Both the position numbers and the translations under genes were made by a program. A model generated the notes under the pieces. The model made no database searches. It had not been told where the DNA came from and saw only the letters and a program-made list of their open reading frames with translations. Below, piece by piece: positions 53,863 to 62,246 of a DNA stretch of 64,000 bases. The DNA lies in the NCBI GenBank assembly GCA_944325175.1, contig CALUYZ010000001.1, positions 114,009-178,008 on the forward strand. The letters run 5' to 3'. Position 1 is the first letter of the stretch. Each line of letters begins with the position of its first letter. This stretch comes from Candidatus Gastranaerophilales bacterium. Its GTDB lineage: Bacteria > Cyanobacteriota > Vampirovibrionia > Gastranaerophilales > Gastranaerophilaceae.

Positions 53863-53992
53863 TTTAACACCTTTCTCTATATATTAACTACTAAAAACAA
53901 CACGTTCATTTGTTTTAGCATACAAAGGGTTAAAACTCAAACAAAATTTTTTTTGTTAATTAAAATTAATTTACTTAACATAATTTAATAAA

Positions 53993-54289
53993 TTAGGAAA
54001 CAAGCCTTGCACACTTGTTTTTTATTCTTCTTTGTTCTCTTTCTTTGTTTGAAATTTCCCTTTCCAATCTTCTTATTTTCGTTCTTTTTTCATCGTCAGA
54101 AAGGCTTGAAGAGTATCTTATTTTTCTTATTTCCTTTTCTTTATATCTTATATCGTAGTCAAGTTTTTTTAATTCTCTTTCTAATTTATAAGTAGGGTCA
54201 TAAGAAATTTTAAAATTTTTTGCTTCACAAAATTCATTATTTAAAATAAAAGCAATAAAAACCGTGATAATTAAGAAAATTTTTTTCAT
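53993..54289 (-). CDS. small secreted, highly charged coiled-coil protein
   Basis: 98 residues. Signal peptide 1-24 (MKKIFLIITVFIAFILNNEF, cleavage near CEA|K). The mature part is almost pure Lys/Arg/Glu helix (ERELKKLDYDIRYKEKEIRK, then RRLEREISNKEREQRRIKNK), a coiled coil with strong positive charge. Exported to the periplasm, where it might bind an acidic polymer or membrane. No family recognised. Stands alone. Confidence 0.65.
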   Translation of the reverse strand: MKKIFLIITVFIAFILNNEFCEAKNFKISYDPTYKLERELKKLDYDIRYKEKEIRKIRYSSSLSDDEKRTKIRRLEREISNKEREQRRIKNKCARLVS

Positions 54290-54400
54290 AAATTAAACCC
54301 TTTTCTTTTGTTTTAATTCGAAATATAAGGTTTTTAAACAGTATAGATGCTTATTTATATTTCTTAATTATTTTTTTAACAATTTGAATAAAAATTAAAA

Positions 54401-55063
54401 TTATGGAAGCTCAAATGCGCTTATAAATTCTTTGTCTTTGTTTTTTTCTTTGTAAAAAATGCCGCTATGCATCTCGATTATTTTTTCGCAAATTTTTAAC
54501 CCAAGCCCGTTGCCTGAGCTTTTGCAAGCTAAATTATTTTCATTGCTTGATATTTTCATTTTGCTTTTAATTTCAATTTTTAGATGTTCGCCATTTGCTT
54601 TAACTATAATATTCACGGTAGAATTTTCCTTTGAATATTCAAAGGCATTTGATAAAAGATTGATAATTACTCTTTGTATTTCAATTTCATCGTAAAATTT
54701 TATAAAATTTTTAGTTAAATAATTAACTTCAATTTTTTGGTTTTTGCTTTCAAATAAAATGTTTGTATTTTTTATTGATTCTTCAACCGTATTTCTTATA
54801 TCGTTTTCTTTTTTATGTAGCGTAATTTTTCCTTGATTGCTTCTATATTCACCAAGAATATTATCCAAAAGCAGTTGCAGATATTTATTCGAAGCAAGAA
54901 TATTTAAAATTATATTTTCTGCTTCATCGCTCAATTTGCCAAAAACACCGGAATGTAAAAGCTTTAATGCCGTAACTTGAGCCTTTATAGGGGTTTTTAT
55001 ATCATGTGCAAGCATTGCCAAAAATTCAAAATCTTTGATTAAAATTTTATTTTGATGCAGCAC
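54401..55063 (-). CDS. minimal cytoplasmic histidine kinase
   Basis: 220 residues. No membrane helix and no sensor domain: HisKA starts at once with H box LAMLAHDIKTPIKAQ (His20). The HATPase part has the N box INLLSNAFEYSKE (about 134) and a G2-like GNGLGLKICEKII (about 186), but the G1 box DxGxG between them is not present (IEIKSKMKISSNEN instead). Kinase activity may be reduced, or the protein may be only partly functional. No regulator gene is adjacent. The degenerate response regulator at 41056 could conceivably be its partner, without evidence. Confidence 0.82.
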   Translation of the reverse strand: MLHQNKILIKDFEFLAMLAHDIKTPIKAQVTALKLLHSGVFGKLSDEAENIILNILASNKYLQLLLDNILGEYRSNQGKITLHKKENDIRNTVEESIKNTNILFESKNQKIEVNYLTKNFIKFYDEIEIQRVIINLLSNAFEYSKENSTVNIIVKANGEHLKIEIKSKMKISSNENNLACKSSGNGLGLKICEKIIEMHSGIFYKEKNKDKEFISAFELP

Positions 55064-55155
55064 TAATTTTTAACCCATAATATATTAAACAAGTGTATTA
55101 TCCTGTTTTAAAGGGTTTTTGACTACTAGCCGAACGGGTAATTTTCTTTAAAAAA

Positions 55156-56742
55156 TTATTTTGAATGAAGAATAAGCCCGTACAAAATGCTGTCTGCTAT
55201 TGCATTATAGGATGCAACAATAATGTTTTCAGACACTCCGACAGTATCCCAAATGTTTATGCCATCGGTACTTTCTATTGAAACCCTTACGGTTGCTGCG
55301 GTTCCGTCTTTTGAATCAAGTATTCTTACTTTAAAATCAGAAAGTTTAAATTTTTTAACTGCCGGATATTTTTCAAATAAAGCTTTTCTTAAAGCAATGT
55401 CTAAAGCATTAACAGGGCCGTCACCCTCTGATACGGTGTGAATAATTTCTTCTTTTATTTTAATTTTAACAGAAGCCTCTGTTATTGTGACATTTTTATA
55501 TTCACCCTTTGAATCCATAAGGGTTGTGTCGCCAATAACTCTAAAACCTAAAAGCTCAAATAAGTTTGGTTTTTTCCCTAAAACATCCATAACAAGAATT
55601 TCAAAGCCCGCATCTGCACCTTCATAGGCAAAGCCTTGCCATTCAAGCTGTTTAATTCTTTCTGTTACTTTTTTAATTTCATTTTCATTCTCAAATTGAA
55701 CAAATCTGAAATTTTTTGCTTTTTCTTTAATAGAGGCGCTTCCTGCTTGGTCAGAAACCAAAAATCTTCTTTCGTTTCCAATTAATTCAGGGTTAATGTG
55801 TTCGTAGGTTTGAGAATTTTTTCTAACCCCTGAAGCATGAATTCCTGCCTTATGCGCAAATGCGCTTGCACCAACGTATGGCAAATTTGATTCAACGGAT
55901 TTATTTGCAATTTCTGCAATTTGTTTTGCACATTCCACCAATTTTACAATATTTTCGCCAATTATTGCGTAATCTTTTTTTAATTGCAAATTTGGAATAA
56001 CAGAACAAAGATTTGCATTACCGCACCTTTCGCCGTAGCCGTTTATTGTTCCTTGAACTTGAATTGCCCCCGCATCAACTGCTGCGATTGAATTTGCCGT
56101 TGCAAGGTCGGCATCGTTATGAGCATGGATGCCTAATTTAGCCTCCGGCAAGCTTGTTAAAACTTCTTTTGTAATTCTATATATATCATTGTTTATTGAA
56201 CCGCCGTTCGTATCGCAAAGAATTATTCTCTCCGCCCCTGCATTTTTTGCTGTTTTTAAAACTTCAAGAGCATAACCTTTGTTATTCTTATAGCCGTCAA
56301 AAAAATGTTCTGCATCAAAGAAAACCCTTTTGCCGTTCGAGATTAAATATTCAATACTATCTTTTATCATGGAAAGATTTTCTTCCAACGTGGTATTTAA
56401 GGCTTCTGTCACTTGAAAATCCCATGATTTGCCAAAAATGGTTACAATTTTTGCTTTTGATTTTGCTAAATTATTTATAACATTGTCGCTTTCAACTTTG
56501 ACATTTGCTTTTCTTGTTGAGCCAAATGCAGCAATGATAGCATTTTTTAAATTTATTTCATCAATCTTGTTAAAAATTTCATTATCAACAGGGTTTGCCC
56601 CCGGCCAGCCTGCTTCAATAAAATCTATTCCCAAATCATCCAGTTTTTTAATAATTTTAAGCTTGTCCGAAACCGAAAAATTTATTCCTTCCGATTGGGC
56701 ACCGTCTCTTAATGTTGTATCGTATATTTCAATCTTGTTCAT
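55156..56742 (-). CDS. cimA: (R)-citramalate synthase
   Basis: 528 residues from the ATG at 56742 (a 13-residue extension lacks family similarity). Condenses pyruvate and acetyl-CoA to citramalate, the threonine-independent entry to isoleucine. Catalytic HMGL barrel: IEIYDTTLRDGAQSEGINFS (about 3-22), IHAHNDADLATANSI (metal His pair), GTINGYGERCGNANLCSV. Linker and C-terminal LeuA-dimer regulatory domain (from about 390, VTITEASVKIKIKEE, GDGPVNALDIALRKAL). TGG-TATAAA ends 7 nt before the ATG with no Shine-Dalgarno, so it is probably leaderless. Confidence 0.93.
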   Translation of the reverse strand: MNKIEIYDTTLRDGAQSEGINFSVSDKLKIIKKLDDLGIDFIEAGWPGANPVDNEIFNKIDEINLKNAIIAAFGSTRKANVKVESDNVINNLAKSKAKIVTIFGKSWDFQVTEALNTTLEENLSMIKDSIEYLISNGKRVFFDAEHFFDGYKNNKGYALEVLKTAKNAGAERIILCDTNGGSINNDIYRITKEVLTSLPEAKLGIHAHNDADLATANSIAAVDAGAIQVQGTINGYGERCGNANLCSVIPNLQLKKDYAIIGENIVKLVECAKQIAEIANKSVESNLPYVGASAFAHKAGIHASGVRKNSQTYEHINPELIGNERRFLVSDQAGSASIKEKAKNFRFVQFENENEIKKVTERIKQLEWQGFAYEGADAGFEILVMDVLGKKPNLFELLGFRVIGDTTLMDSKGEYKNVTITEASVKIKIKEEIIHTVSEGDGPVNALDIALRKALFEKYPAVKKFKLSDFKVRILDSKDGTAATVRVSIESTDGINIWDTVGVSENIIVASYNAIADSILYGLILHSK

Positions 56743-56749
56743 AAAAATA

Positions 56750-56758
56750 TTTATACCA
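56750..56758 (-). promoter_or_regulatory. extended -10 next to the cimA start
   Basis: Minus-strand TGG-TATAAA, seven bases before the ATG at 56742. One of six similar arrangements in the window. Confidence 0.45.
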
Positions 56759-56857
56759 TAAAAAATGTTAAAAATGTTCATATTTTATTTAACAAAAGCA
56801 ATTTTTTTTATTCAAATGTTTTTAATAGAATATAAGGAAGTAAGGTTAAAAAAATAT

Positions 56858-57343
56858 ATGGGCTTTTTATCGTTTTTAAAAGAACTGTTTAAAAATGCAC
56901 AACACTTTGATAACAGCATTAAAACAGGGTTTAGATTTTCGCAGAAAGAAATTAAAGAAATAGTTTCCGTTTCTAAAAAAGAAAACTTAAAATATTTTGA
57001 AGTTCTTTCAAAAATGCCTAATTTAAAATATTTTGATATTAGTTTTCTTTTGAGTCAGACAAATTTAAACGATGAAAAAATAGAAATTATAAAAGAAGCT
57101 CAAAAAATTTATAATGATGAAGAATTTAAGGCAAACGGGCAAACTCAATCTGATTTTATATTCAGAGTTGCAGCAAACTTGGATTACTTAAATGCTGATA
57201 ACATAGGCATTTTCAAGGAACTTGTTAAATGCAAAAATGAACTGTATGATTTTAAAGACGCACTTTTGAACCCTGTTAAATATTTGGTTCATAAAGAAAC
57301 AAAAGTGGGTTATGCGTTTGAAAGAATCTATACGGCGAATTAA
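56858..57343 (+). CDS. hypothetical cytoplasmic protein
   Basis: 161 residues from the ATG at 56858. A longer frame from 56765 begins with a hydrophobic stretch that overlaps the cimA promoter and looks non-coding. AAGG about 14 bases upstream is a weak site. No family recognised. Helical, charged, no membrane segment (FLKELFKNAQHFDNSIKTGF, KIEIIKEAQKIYNDEEFKAN). The end (LVHKETKVGYAFERIYTAN) is followed in 32 bp by the next gene, probably one transcript. Role unknown. Confidence 0.55.
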   Translation: MGFLSFLKELFKNAQHFDNSIKTGFRFSQKEIKEIVSVSKKENLKYFEVLSKMPNLKYFDISFLLSQTNLNDEKIEIIKEAQKIYNDEEFKANGQTQSDFIFRVAANLDYLNADNIGIFKELVKCKNELYDFKDALLNPVKYLVHKETKVGYAFERIYTAN

Positions 57344-57375
57344 TTTCAAACACACTAATATAAGGAAAATTTAAT

Positions 57376-57966
57376 ATGATACCACCCGTTATAACGGAAC
57401 ATAAGGGCGATATTGGTATAGTGGCAGCAGGTGCAGGTGCAGGTGCGCTTTTGGGTAACTATGCCTATACTAAAACACCCACAAAAATGACAAGACAAAT
57501 AGTGCAAGACGGGGTTAAAAAAACTGTTATAACGAACAGATACATTGATTATGCAAAAAAAGTTTCAATAGAAGATGCTTATAAAAATATGGACCCTCAT
57601 GTTAAAAGAACTTGGCTCGAAGGGAAATTGGGGATAATTAAAGAACAGGCAACAAATGCAAAATATGTTCCTAAAAGCAACGACAGAAGAATGTTGCAAA
57701 AAACTTATGATTTAGGCATTAAATTTTTAACAGACAGGCAAAACGTTCCCATTGAAGATGAAATTTTAGCAAAAAGGGGCGCAAATGCAATTTCTTACGG
57801 CAGAATGATTGAGAGAAGAAATTCAATCATGCTGTTTGCTGTAATTGGCGGTATGGTTGCGCTTGCCGGTAAAAAGATTTTTGAAAAATATAATGAAATG
57901 AAAGCTGAAAATAAAAGTTTTGGCGAATTGTTATCAAATGTAGCAAATAGTGAAAAAACAAATTGA
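57376..57966 (+). CDS. hypothetical protein with two glycine-rich hydrophobic segments
   Basis: 196 residues; AAGGAAAAT lies before the ATG at 57376. No family recognised. Two short hydrophobic helices, near 14-30 (IGIVAAGAGAGALLGNYAY) and near 150-165 (IMLFAVIGGMVALAGKKIF), flank a charged domain with RQIVQDGVKKTVITNRYIDY. It could lie in the membrane as a hairpin with the charged middle on one side. The glycine-zipper-like GAGAGALLG recalls the 59819-59970 part of the SLH protein. Role unknown. Confidence 0.6.
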   Translation: MIPPVITEHKGDIGIVAAGAGAGALLGNYAYTKTPTKMTRQIVQDGVKKTVITNRYIDYAKKVSIEDAYKNMDPHVKRTWLEGKLGIIKEQATNAKYVPKSNDRRMLQKTYDLGIKFLTDRQNVPIEDEILAKRGANAISYGRMIERRNSIMLFAVIGGMVALAGKKIFEKYNEMKAENKSFGELLSNVANSEKTN

Positions 57967-57991
57967 CTTTAATGTTTTTTTGTCAGATACT
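57963..57991 (+). promoter_or_regulatory. probable promoter of rpsO
   Basis: TTGACT (57963-57968), 17-bp spacer, GATACT (57986-57991). A small hairpin (ACACAA CCT TTGTGT, 57999-58013) follows right at the expected transcript start and might stabilise the message or take part in S15 autoregulation. Confidence 0.5.
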
Positions 57992-58048
57992 TAATAGCAC
58001 ACAACCTTTGTGTACTGTGATAAGCAAGACAAAGAAGGAAACATTAAA

Positions 58049-58318
58049 ATGACAATCAATTTAAAAAACAAACAAGAAATCATTTCAAAATTTGGTAAAG
58101 ACAACAAAGATTCAGGCTCAATCGAAGTTCAAGTTGCAATGCTTTCTAAAAAAATTGCCGAACTTACAGAGCATTTAAAAATCAATGCAAAAGATTTTCA
58201 AGCAAAAAGAGGTCTTTTGATGATGGTTGGTAAAAGAAAAAGAATGCTTGTATACTTAAAGAAAAATAACCTTGAAGGTTACAGAAAACTTGTCAAAGAT
58301 TTGAACTTGAGAGGGTAG
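58049..58318 (+). CDS. rpsO: 30S ribosomal protein S15
   Basis: 89 residues from the ATG at 58049 with AAGGAAAC upstream; an in-frame start at 58010 would add 13 alien residues. Binds 16S rRNA early in small-subunit assembly. Typical stretches: [40 protein letters not shown] and the C-terminal [20 protein letters not shown] with basic rRNA-contacting residues. Full family length. Single gene with its own promoter and terminator. Confidence 0.97.
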   Translation: MTINLKNKQEIISKFGKDNKDSGSIEVQVAMLSKKIAELTEHLKINAKDFQAKRGLLMMVGKRKRMLVYLKKNNLEGYRKLVKDLNLRG

Positions 58319-58335
58319 AAGAGAGAATAAAATTT

Positions 58336-58364
58336 AAAAACGGGCCTTGATTGGTCCGTTTTTA
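58336..58364 (+). terminator. terminator of rpsO
   Basis: AAAAACGGGCC TTGAT TGGTCCGTTTTT: stem of about 11 bp with one G-T pair, then T-rich. Confidence 0.85.
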
Positions 58365-58700
58365 ATTTATACGGCCGATATTAACCGTTTTAGCGCAGTT
58401 TTTGACAAATTTTGTTTTTAATTTGCTATAAAATTCCCCCATTTTCAATAATTATATTTTTAATTGTAATGCCTTTTGTATGAAAATTCTGTTATAAGCT
58501 TTAAAAAAACGTAAATTATATCTTGCCCATTTTTGGGATGCTTCCATAGTATAAAAATTACAATACAAAAAATAACACGAAATATTTAATGTTAGTTATT
58601 TTTAAAAAATAATTTTTATAACACTTCTTTTGCTGCATTTTTCTTCTTTTAAAAATTTTTCAATTTCTTAACAAATTAAATTTTATTTTTGTTGCTTTTC
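58365..58700. other. long A/T-rich stretch upstream of the SLH gene
   Basis: I see no gene. A second possible promoter (TTGACA 58412-58417, TATAAA 58437-58442, 19-bp spacer) lies near the left end and would give a leader of over 300 nt. Otherwise only A/T-rich DNA. It may be a regulatory leader, curved DNA, or both. Confidence 0.4.
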
Positions 58701-58729
58701 TTGTCATGCCCAAAATGTTATTGTATTAT
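58701..58729 (+). promoter_or_regulatory. promoter of the SLH protein gene
   Basis: TTGTCA (58701-58706), 17-bp spacer, TATTAT (58724-58729); the start site would be about 33 nt before the ATG at 58769, with AGGGGAT as ribosome site. Confidence 0.65.
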
Positions 58730-58768
58730 GAACACGTTGGAAGATGACTTTATAATAGGGGATAGACA

Positions 58769-60046
58769 ATGAGAAAAGTTTTTAGTTTGTTTTCTGCGCT
58801 GTTTATGTTTTTAGCGCTTGTTTTTACCCCAAAAGTATATGCTGCACAAATAAACGATATTGCAGCTGATTTTTGGGCAAATGCAGAGATTAATCAAATG
58901 GTTGATGAAGGCATTATGAGCCTTGATGAAAACGGTAATTTTAACCCGCAAGGTTCGGTTGAAAGAGCAGATTTCACATCAATGCTTATAAAAGTTTTAA
59001 ATCAAAGCGGTCTTGAAATTTATATTGAAAATCCTTTTGAAGATATTGACGCTACAACAGAACATTATGATGATATTATGCGCTCTGAACAAATCGGTTT
59101 AGTATATGGTTATCCTGATGGCACCTTCAAACCGAAAAACGATGTAAACAAAGCTGAAGTAACATCTGCTGTAAGTCATATTACAAAAGATACAATTTAT
59201 GACTTATCAATTTTGGATAATTTTGTAGATACGGATAAAATTCCCGATTGGGCAAAATTAGCTTATGCAAAAACCGTTAAATATAACCTCTTTGTTAATT
59301 ATCCGGACAGAGCAAAATTTGAACCGGATAGAGACATAACAAGAGCTGAAACAGCAGTTTTACTTGCAAAGTTAAAAAATGCAATTTCAAACGTAAGAGA
59401 TGATTACAGTGCGCAAGAGGTTGAAAAAACCCTTTCTGTTGAACACTTATCAATTCATAAAAAAGCAGAAGCAAACACTGTTACAATTACAAATATGAGA
59501 AAAATTATTGCAGAAGGAAATATATTAAAAGTTTCTTTTGTTGAAAAATTTAAAGCAAAAAATGCAAATATTGGCGATAGTGTTGAATTTACAGTTGCAA
59601 AAGATGTTTTAACCGATGAAGGTACGCTTGTTATTCCGCAAGGTGCGAAATTCTATGCAACAGTAGAAAATCTTGTTCAACCAAAAAGATTTAATAAAGC
59701 CGGCGCTGTTAAATTTGCATTTAACAGATTAGAAATGCCAAACGGTGTAAGCACAGATATGGATGCAACAGTTTACAATAAACAAGAAGGCTATTTAAAA
59801 GCATCTTCAAAAGGCAAGCTTGCTGCATATACATTGGGCGGTCTTGTAGTTGGTGCAGGCGCAGGCTCTGCTATTGGTTTCCCGACAGATGAAATAGGCG
59901 CTGCTTATGCGATTGGTCTTCCTGTTGGTGCTGTCGGCGGTTTCTTGACAGGTCTTTTCACCAAAGGAAGTGCTTATAAAGCAAACAAAGGTGATGAATT
60001 ATACGTAAGATTAAATCAAGACTTAGCAATTCAAGAAAGCTTATAA
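58769..60046 (+). CDS. S-layer-homology domain envelope protein
   Basis: 425 residues. Signal peptide (FSLFSALFMFLALVFTPKVY, cleavage near AYA|A). Three SLH domains: INDIAADFWANAEINQMVDE, HYDDIMRSEQIGLVYGYPDG-TFKP, and IPDWAKLAYAKTVKYNLFVN-YPD (to about 205). SLH domains bind peptidoglycan-linked polymer. The C-terminal half (about 235-425) has a beta-rich part with a VVIPQGAKF-like strand and a glycine-zipper (LGGLVVGAGAGSAIGF, AIGLPVGAVGGFLTG), not the OprB-type porin found in cyanobacterial SLH proteins. It probably links peptidoglycan to the outer membrane. Confidence 0.85.
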   Translation: MRKVFSLFSALFMFLALVFTPKVYAAQINDIAADFWANAEINQMVDEGIMSLDENGNFNPQGSVERADFTSMLIKVLNQSGLEIYIENPFEDIDATTEHYDDIMRSEQIGLVYGYPDGTFKPKNDVNKAEVTSAVSHITKDTIYDLSILDNFVDTDKIPDWAKLAYAKTVKYNLFVNYPDRAKFEPDRDITRAETAVLLAKLKNAISNVRDDYSAQEVEKTLSVEHLSIHKKAEANTVTITNMRKIIAEGNILKVSFVEKFKAKNANIGDSVEFTVAKDVLTDEGTLVIPQGAKFYATVENLVQPKRFNKAGAVKFAFNRLEMPNGVSTDMDATVYNKQEGYLKASSKGKLAAYTLGGLVVGAGAGSAIGFPTDEIGAAYAIGLPVGAVGGFLTGLFTKGSAYKANKGDELYVRLNQDLAIQESL

Positions 60047-60064
60047 TTCAAAATAAAAATAATT

Positions 60065-60099
60065 AAAAGAGGCATGGATAAAACATGCCTCTTTTGTTA
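60065..60099 (+). terminator. terminator of the SLH gene
   Basis: AAAAGAGGCATG and CATGCCTCTTTT form a perfect 12-bp stem (loop GATAAAA), then GTTATT. Confidence 0.9.
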
Positions 60100-60180
60100 T
60101 TAAAAAAATAAAATAAGAAAAATATAGCTATAGCGGGTAATTCCATTTGGTAAACATTTATTAATTTAACCGCTTAACAT

Positions 60181-60209
60181 TTGCAAAATATCTTTTTCCT
60201 TTATATAAT
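60181..60209 (+). promoter_or_regulatory. promoter of acpP (and fabF)
   Basis: TTGCAA (60181-60186), 17-bp spacer, TATAAT (60204-60209); start site about 35 nt before the ATG at 60250. Confidence 0.75.
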
Positions 60210-60249
60210 CGTTACTGTTAGTATTATTTATAATTTTAATGAGGTAAAA

Positions 60250-60483
60250 ATGAGCACATTAGAAAGAGTTAAAAAAGTTGTTGTTGACCAATTAAGCGTT
60301 GATGAAGCACTTGTTACACCTGAAGCAAGCTTCACAGCTGACCTTGGCGCAGATTCTTTAGATACAGTTGAATTAGTTATGGCTTTCGAAGAAGAATTCG
60401 GTTGCGAAATTCCTGATGAAGAAGCTGAAAAAATCGCTACAGTTCAAGACGCAGTTACATACATCGACGCACACCTTTCATAG
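60250..60483 (+). CDS. acpP: acyl carrier protein
   Basis: 77 residues from the ATG at 60250, with GAGGT upstream; the longer frame from 60181 begins in the promoter and is discarded. Carries growing acyl chains on a 4'-phosphopantetheine attached to Ser in [18 protein letters not shown]. Acidic throughout ([20 protein letters not shown]), as usual. It is followed by fabF after 146 bp containing two hairpins. Confidence 0.98.
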   Translation: MSTLERVKKVVVDQLSVDEALVTPEASFTADLGADSLDTVELVMAFEEEFGCEIPDEEAEKIATVQDAVTYIDAHLS

Positions 60484-60518
60484 TTTTAACTATTAAATAA
60501 TTTTATATGCAGAAAGTT

Positions 60519-60580
60519 AACGCAAAGCTGCATTTAGGTGCAGCTTGCGTTGATTGAAGCGAAGCCCTTTTGCTTTAATC
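60519..60580 (+). promoter_or_regulatory. two consecutive hairpins between acpP and fabF
   Basis: AACGCAAAGCTGCA and TGCAGCTTGCGTT (60519-60551, one bulge) are directly followed by GATTGAAGCGAAG and CTTTTGCTTTAATC (60552-60580). No long T run follows the first and only ATTTTATTT the second, so they could work as a partial terminator or as an RNA-processing and stability element giving more acpP than fabF message. Confidence 0.5.
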
Positions 60581-60629
60581 ATTTTATTTAGAATTTTTTG
60601 CAATAAAAATGCATTTTAAGGAATAGAGA

Positions 60630-61886
60630 ATGAATAAAAGAAGAGCAGTAATTACAGGTATTGGTATAATTTCACCCTTCGGCATGGGTGTTGACAAGTT
60701 TTGGAACAGCTTGGTTGAAGGAAAATCAGGAATTTCAACAATCGAAAACATTTCTCCTGAAGGACATTCAGTTCACGTTGCAGGCGAAATTAAAAAATTT
60801 GATGAAGAAATTTCAAACTTAGACCCAAAAGAATCAAGAAGAATGGACCGCTACACCCAGTTTGCAATGATGGCAGCTGAAGAAGCAATGGTTGATTCCA
60901 AACTTGATGTTGAAAAACTTGACCCATACAGGTTTGGTGTTATTGTTGGTTCTGCTGCAGGCGGTTTTGGCACATTTGAAAAACAACACCTTGTAATTAT
61001 AGATAGAGGCCCTTCAAAATGTTCACCATTCACTGTTCCTATGATTATCGCAGATATGGGCGCAGGCAGAATTTCAATGAAATATGGCGCAAAAGGCGTT
61101 AATAAAGCCATTGTTACAGCTTGTGCAACATCAGCACATTGCATCGGCGATTCATTAAGAACAATTCAATACGGCGAAGCGGATGTTATTATTGCAGGCG
61201 GCGCAGAAGCAGTTATCACAAGACTTGGTATCGGCGCATTTACATCAGCCAGAACATTATCAAAAAGAAATGATGAACCACAAAAAGCATCTCGCCCTTA
61301 TGATGTTGACCGTGACGGCTTTGTTATGGCAGAAGGCGCCGCTATTGTTATTGTTGAAGAATTAGAACATGCTAAAAAACGTGGCGCTAAAATTTACGCT
61401 GAAATTGTTGGCTATGGCCAAACAGGCGATGCCTATGACATTGTTGCACCTGATCCTACAGGTCAAGGTGCTGCAAAAGCAATGGAATTTGCAGTAAAAG
61501 ATGCCGGCTTAAAACCATCTGATGTACAATACATCAATTCCCACGGTACATCAACCGGCCTTGGTGATATAGCTGAATCAAAAGCAATCGCACAAGTTTT
61601 TGGCGACCTTTCAACAAACAAAGATTTAAAAGTTTCATCAACAAAATCCATGCATGGTCACATGCTCGGTGCAACAGGTGCAGCTGAATCAATCGTTTGC
61701 ATAAAAGTTATAAACGAGGGCATAATTCCCCCCACCATTAACTTAGAACACCAAGATGAACATGTCGCTAACCTAAACTATGTTCCAAACCAAGCAATAA
61801 AAATGGATGTAGATTGCGCCCTGACCAACTCTTTTGGCTTCGGCGGTCATAATGCTTCATTAATCTTCAAAAAATACAAAGATTAA
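60630..61886 (+). CDS. fabF: beta-ketoacyl-ACP synthase II
   Basis: 418 residues. Elongation condensing enzyme of fatty-acid synthesis. Opening RRAVITGIGIISPFGMGVDK, catalytic Cys in IVTACATSAHCIGDSLRTIQ (about 165), His ligands in INSHGTSTGLGDIAES (about 305) and STKSMHGHMLGATGAAES (about 340). End of the protein NSFGFGGHNASLIFKKY is typical for KAS II. AAGGAAT lies before the ATG. Adjacent acpP supplies its substrate carrier. Confidence 0.97.
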   Translation: MNKRRAVITGIGIISPFGMGVDKFWNSLVEGKSGISTIENISPEGHSVHVAGEIKKFDEEISNLDPKESRRMDRYTQFAMMAAEEAMVDSKLDVEKLDPYRFGVIVGSAAGGFGTFEKQHLVIIDRGPSKCSPFTVPMIIADMGAGRISMKYGAKGVNKAIVTACATSAHCIGDSLRTIQYGEADVIIAGGAEAVITRLGIGAFTSARTLSKRNDEPQKASRPYDVDRDGFVMAEGAAIVIVEELEHAKKRGAKIYAEIVGYGQTGDAYDIVAPDPTGQGAAKAMEFAVKDAGLKPSDVQYINSHGTSTGLGDIAESKAIAQVFGDLSTNKDLKVSSTKSMHGHMLGATGAAESIVCIKVINEGIIPPTINLEHQDEHVANLNYVPNQAIKMDVDCALTNSFGFGGHNASLIFKKYKD

Positions 61887-61982
61887 TCCCATTTGACATC
61901 AAATTTTATCCATATTAATATTAAATAAGACTTTCGGCATTTACCGCATTTCTTAAAATTCGAACAATAACAATTAAATAAA

Positions 61983-62004
61983 AAATAGTTAAATTTGTCG
62001 GAGA
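61983..62004. repeat. direct repeat of the tRNA-Leu 5' end, left copy
   Basis: 22 bp, identical to 62113-62134: 15 bp of the upstream flank (AAAATAGTTAAATTT) plus GTCGGAG, the first seven bases of the tRNA. The two copies are 130 bp apart. Between them lie a GAAAAATGC/GCATTTTTC hairpin and GTTGAC/GTCAAC. Confidence 0.6.
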
Positions 62005-62127
62005 TGGCACTTCTGCACGAGAAAAATGCGAACCATTGAGCATTTTTCGAGAGGGTTGACCTTGAGTCAACTCCGCCGCGAAGACAAACCAGTTGAACAA
62101 TAAAAATTGAATAAAATAGTTAAATTT

Positions 62128-62208
62128 GTCGGAGTGGCGGAATGGTAGACGCGCACGTTTGAGGGGCGTGTGGAGAAATCTGTACGGGTTCAAGTCCCGT
62201 CTTCGACA
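62128..62208 (+). tRNA. tRNA-Leu (anticodon GAG)
   Basis: 81 bases. Acceptor stem GTCGGAG pairs with CTTCGAC (one G-T), discriminator A, no encoded CCA. D-arm TGGCGGAATGGTAGACGC, anticodon stem CACGT / GCGTG with the loop TTGAGGG (anticodon GAG, for CUC/CUU), a variable arm of class II size (TGGAGAAATCTGTA) and T-arm CGGGTTCAAGTCCCG. The long variable arm confirms Leu rather than another GAG-loop tRNA. Confidence 0.95.
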
Positions 62209-62211
62209 ATT

Positions 62212-62246
62212 AAAAAAGAGGATAACACTTGTTATCCTCTTTTTTA
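62212..62246 (+). terminator. terminator of tRNA-Leu
   Basis: AAAAAAGAGGATAAC ACTT GTTATCCTCTTTTTT: 15-bp perfect stem, four-base loop. Confidence 0.9.

Noticed and set aside
53993..54289. Plus-strand frame opposite the small secreted protein
   Set aside because: A hydrophobic Phe/Leu shadow of a Lys/Glu-rich gene. The minus strand has signal peptide and start.
41811..60142. GGGTAATT stretch upstream of the regulator at 41736, cimA side (55135) and acpP (60133)
   Set aside because: Three hits of eight A/T-rich bases in 64 kb are within chance, and the positions relative to genes differ.
61921..62193. 90-codon minus-strand ORF over the tRNA
   Set aside because: It runs antisense through tRNA-Leu and its repeats, with no ribosome site or recognisable protein.
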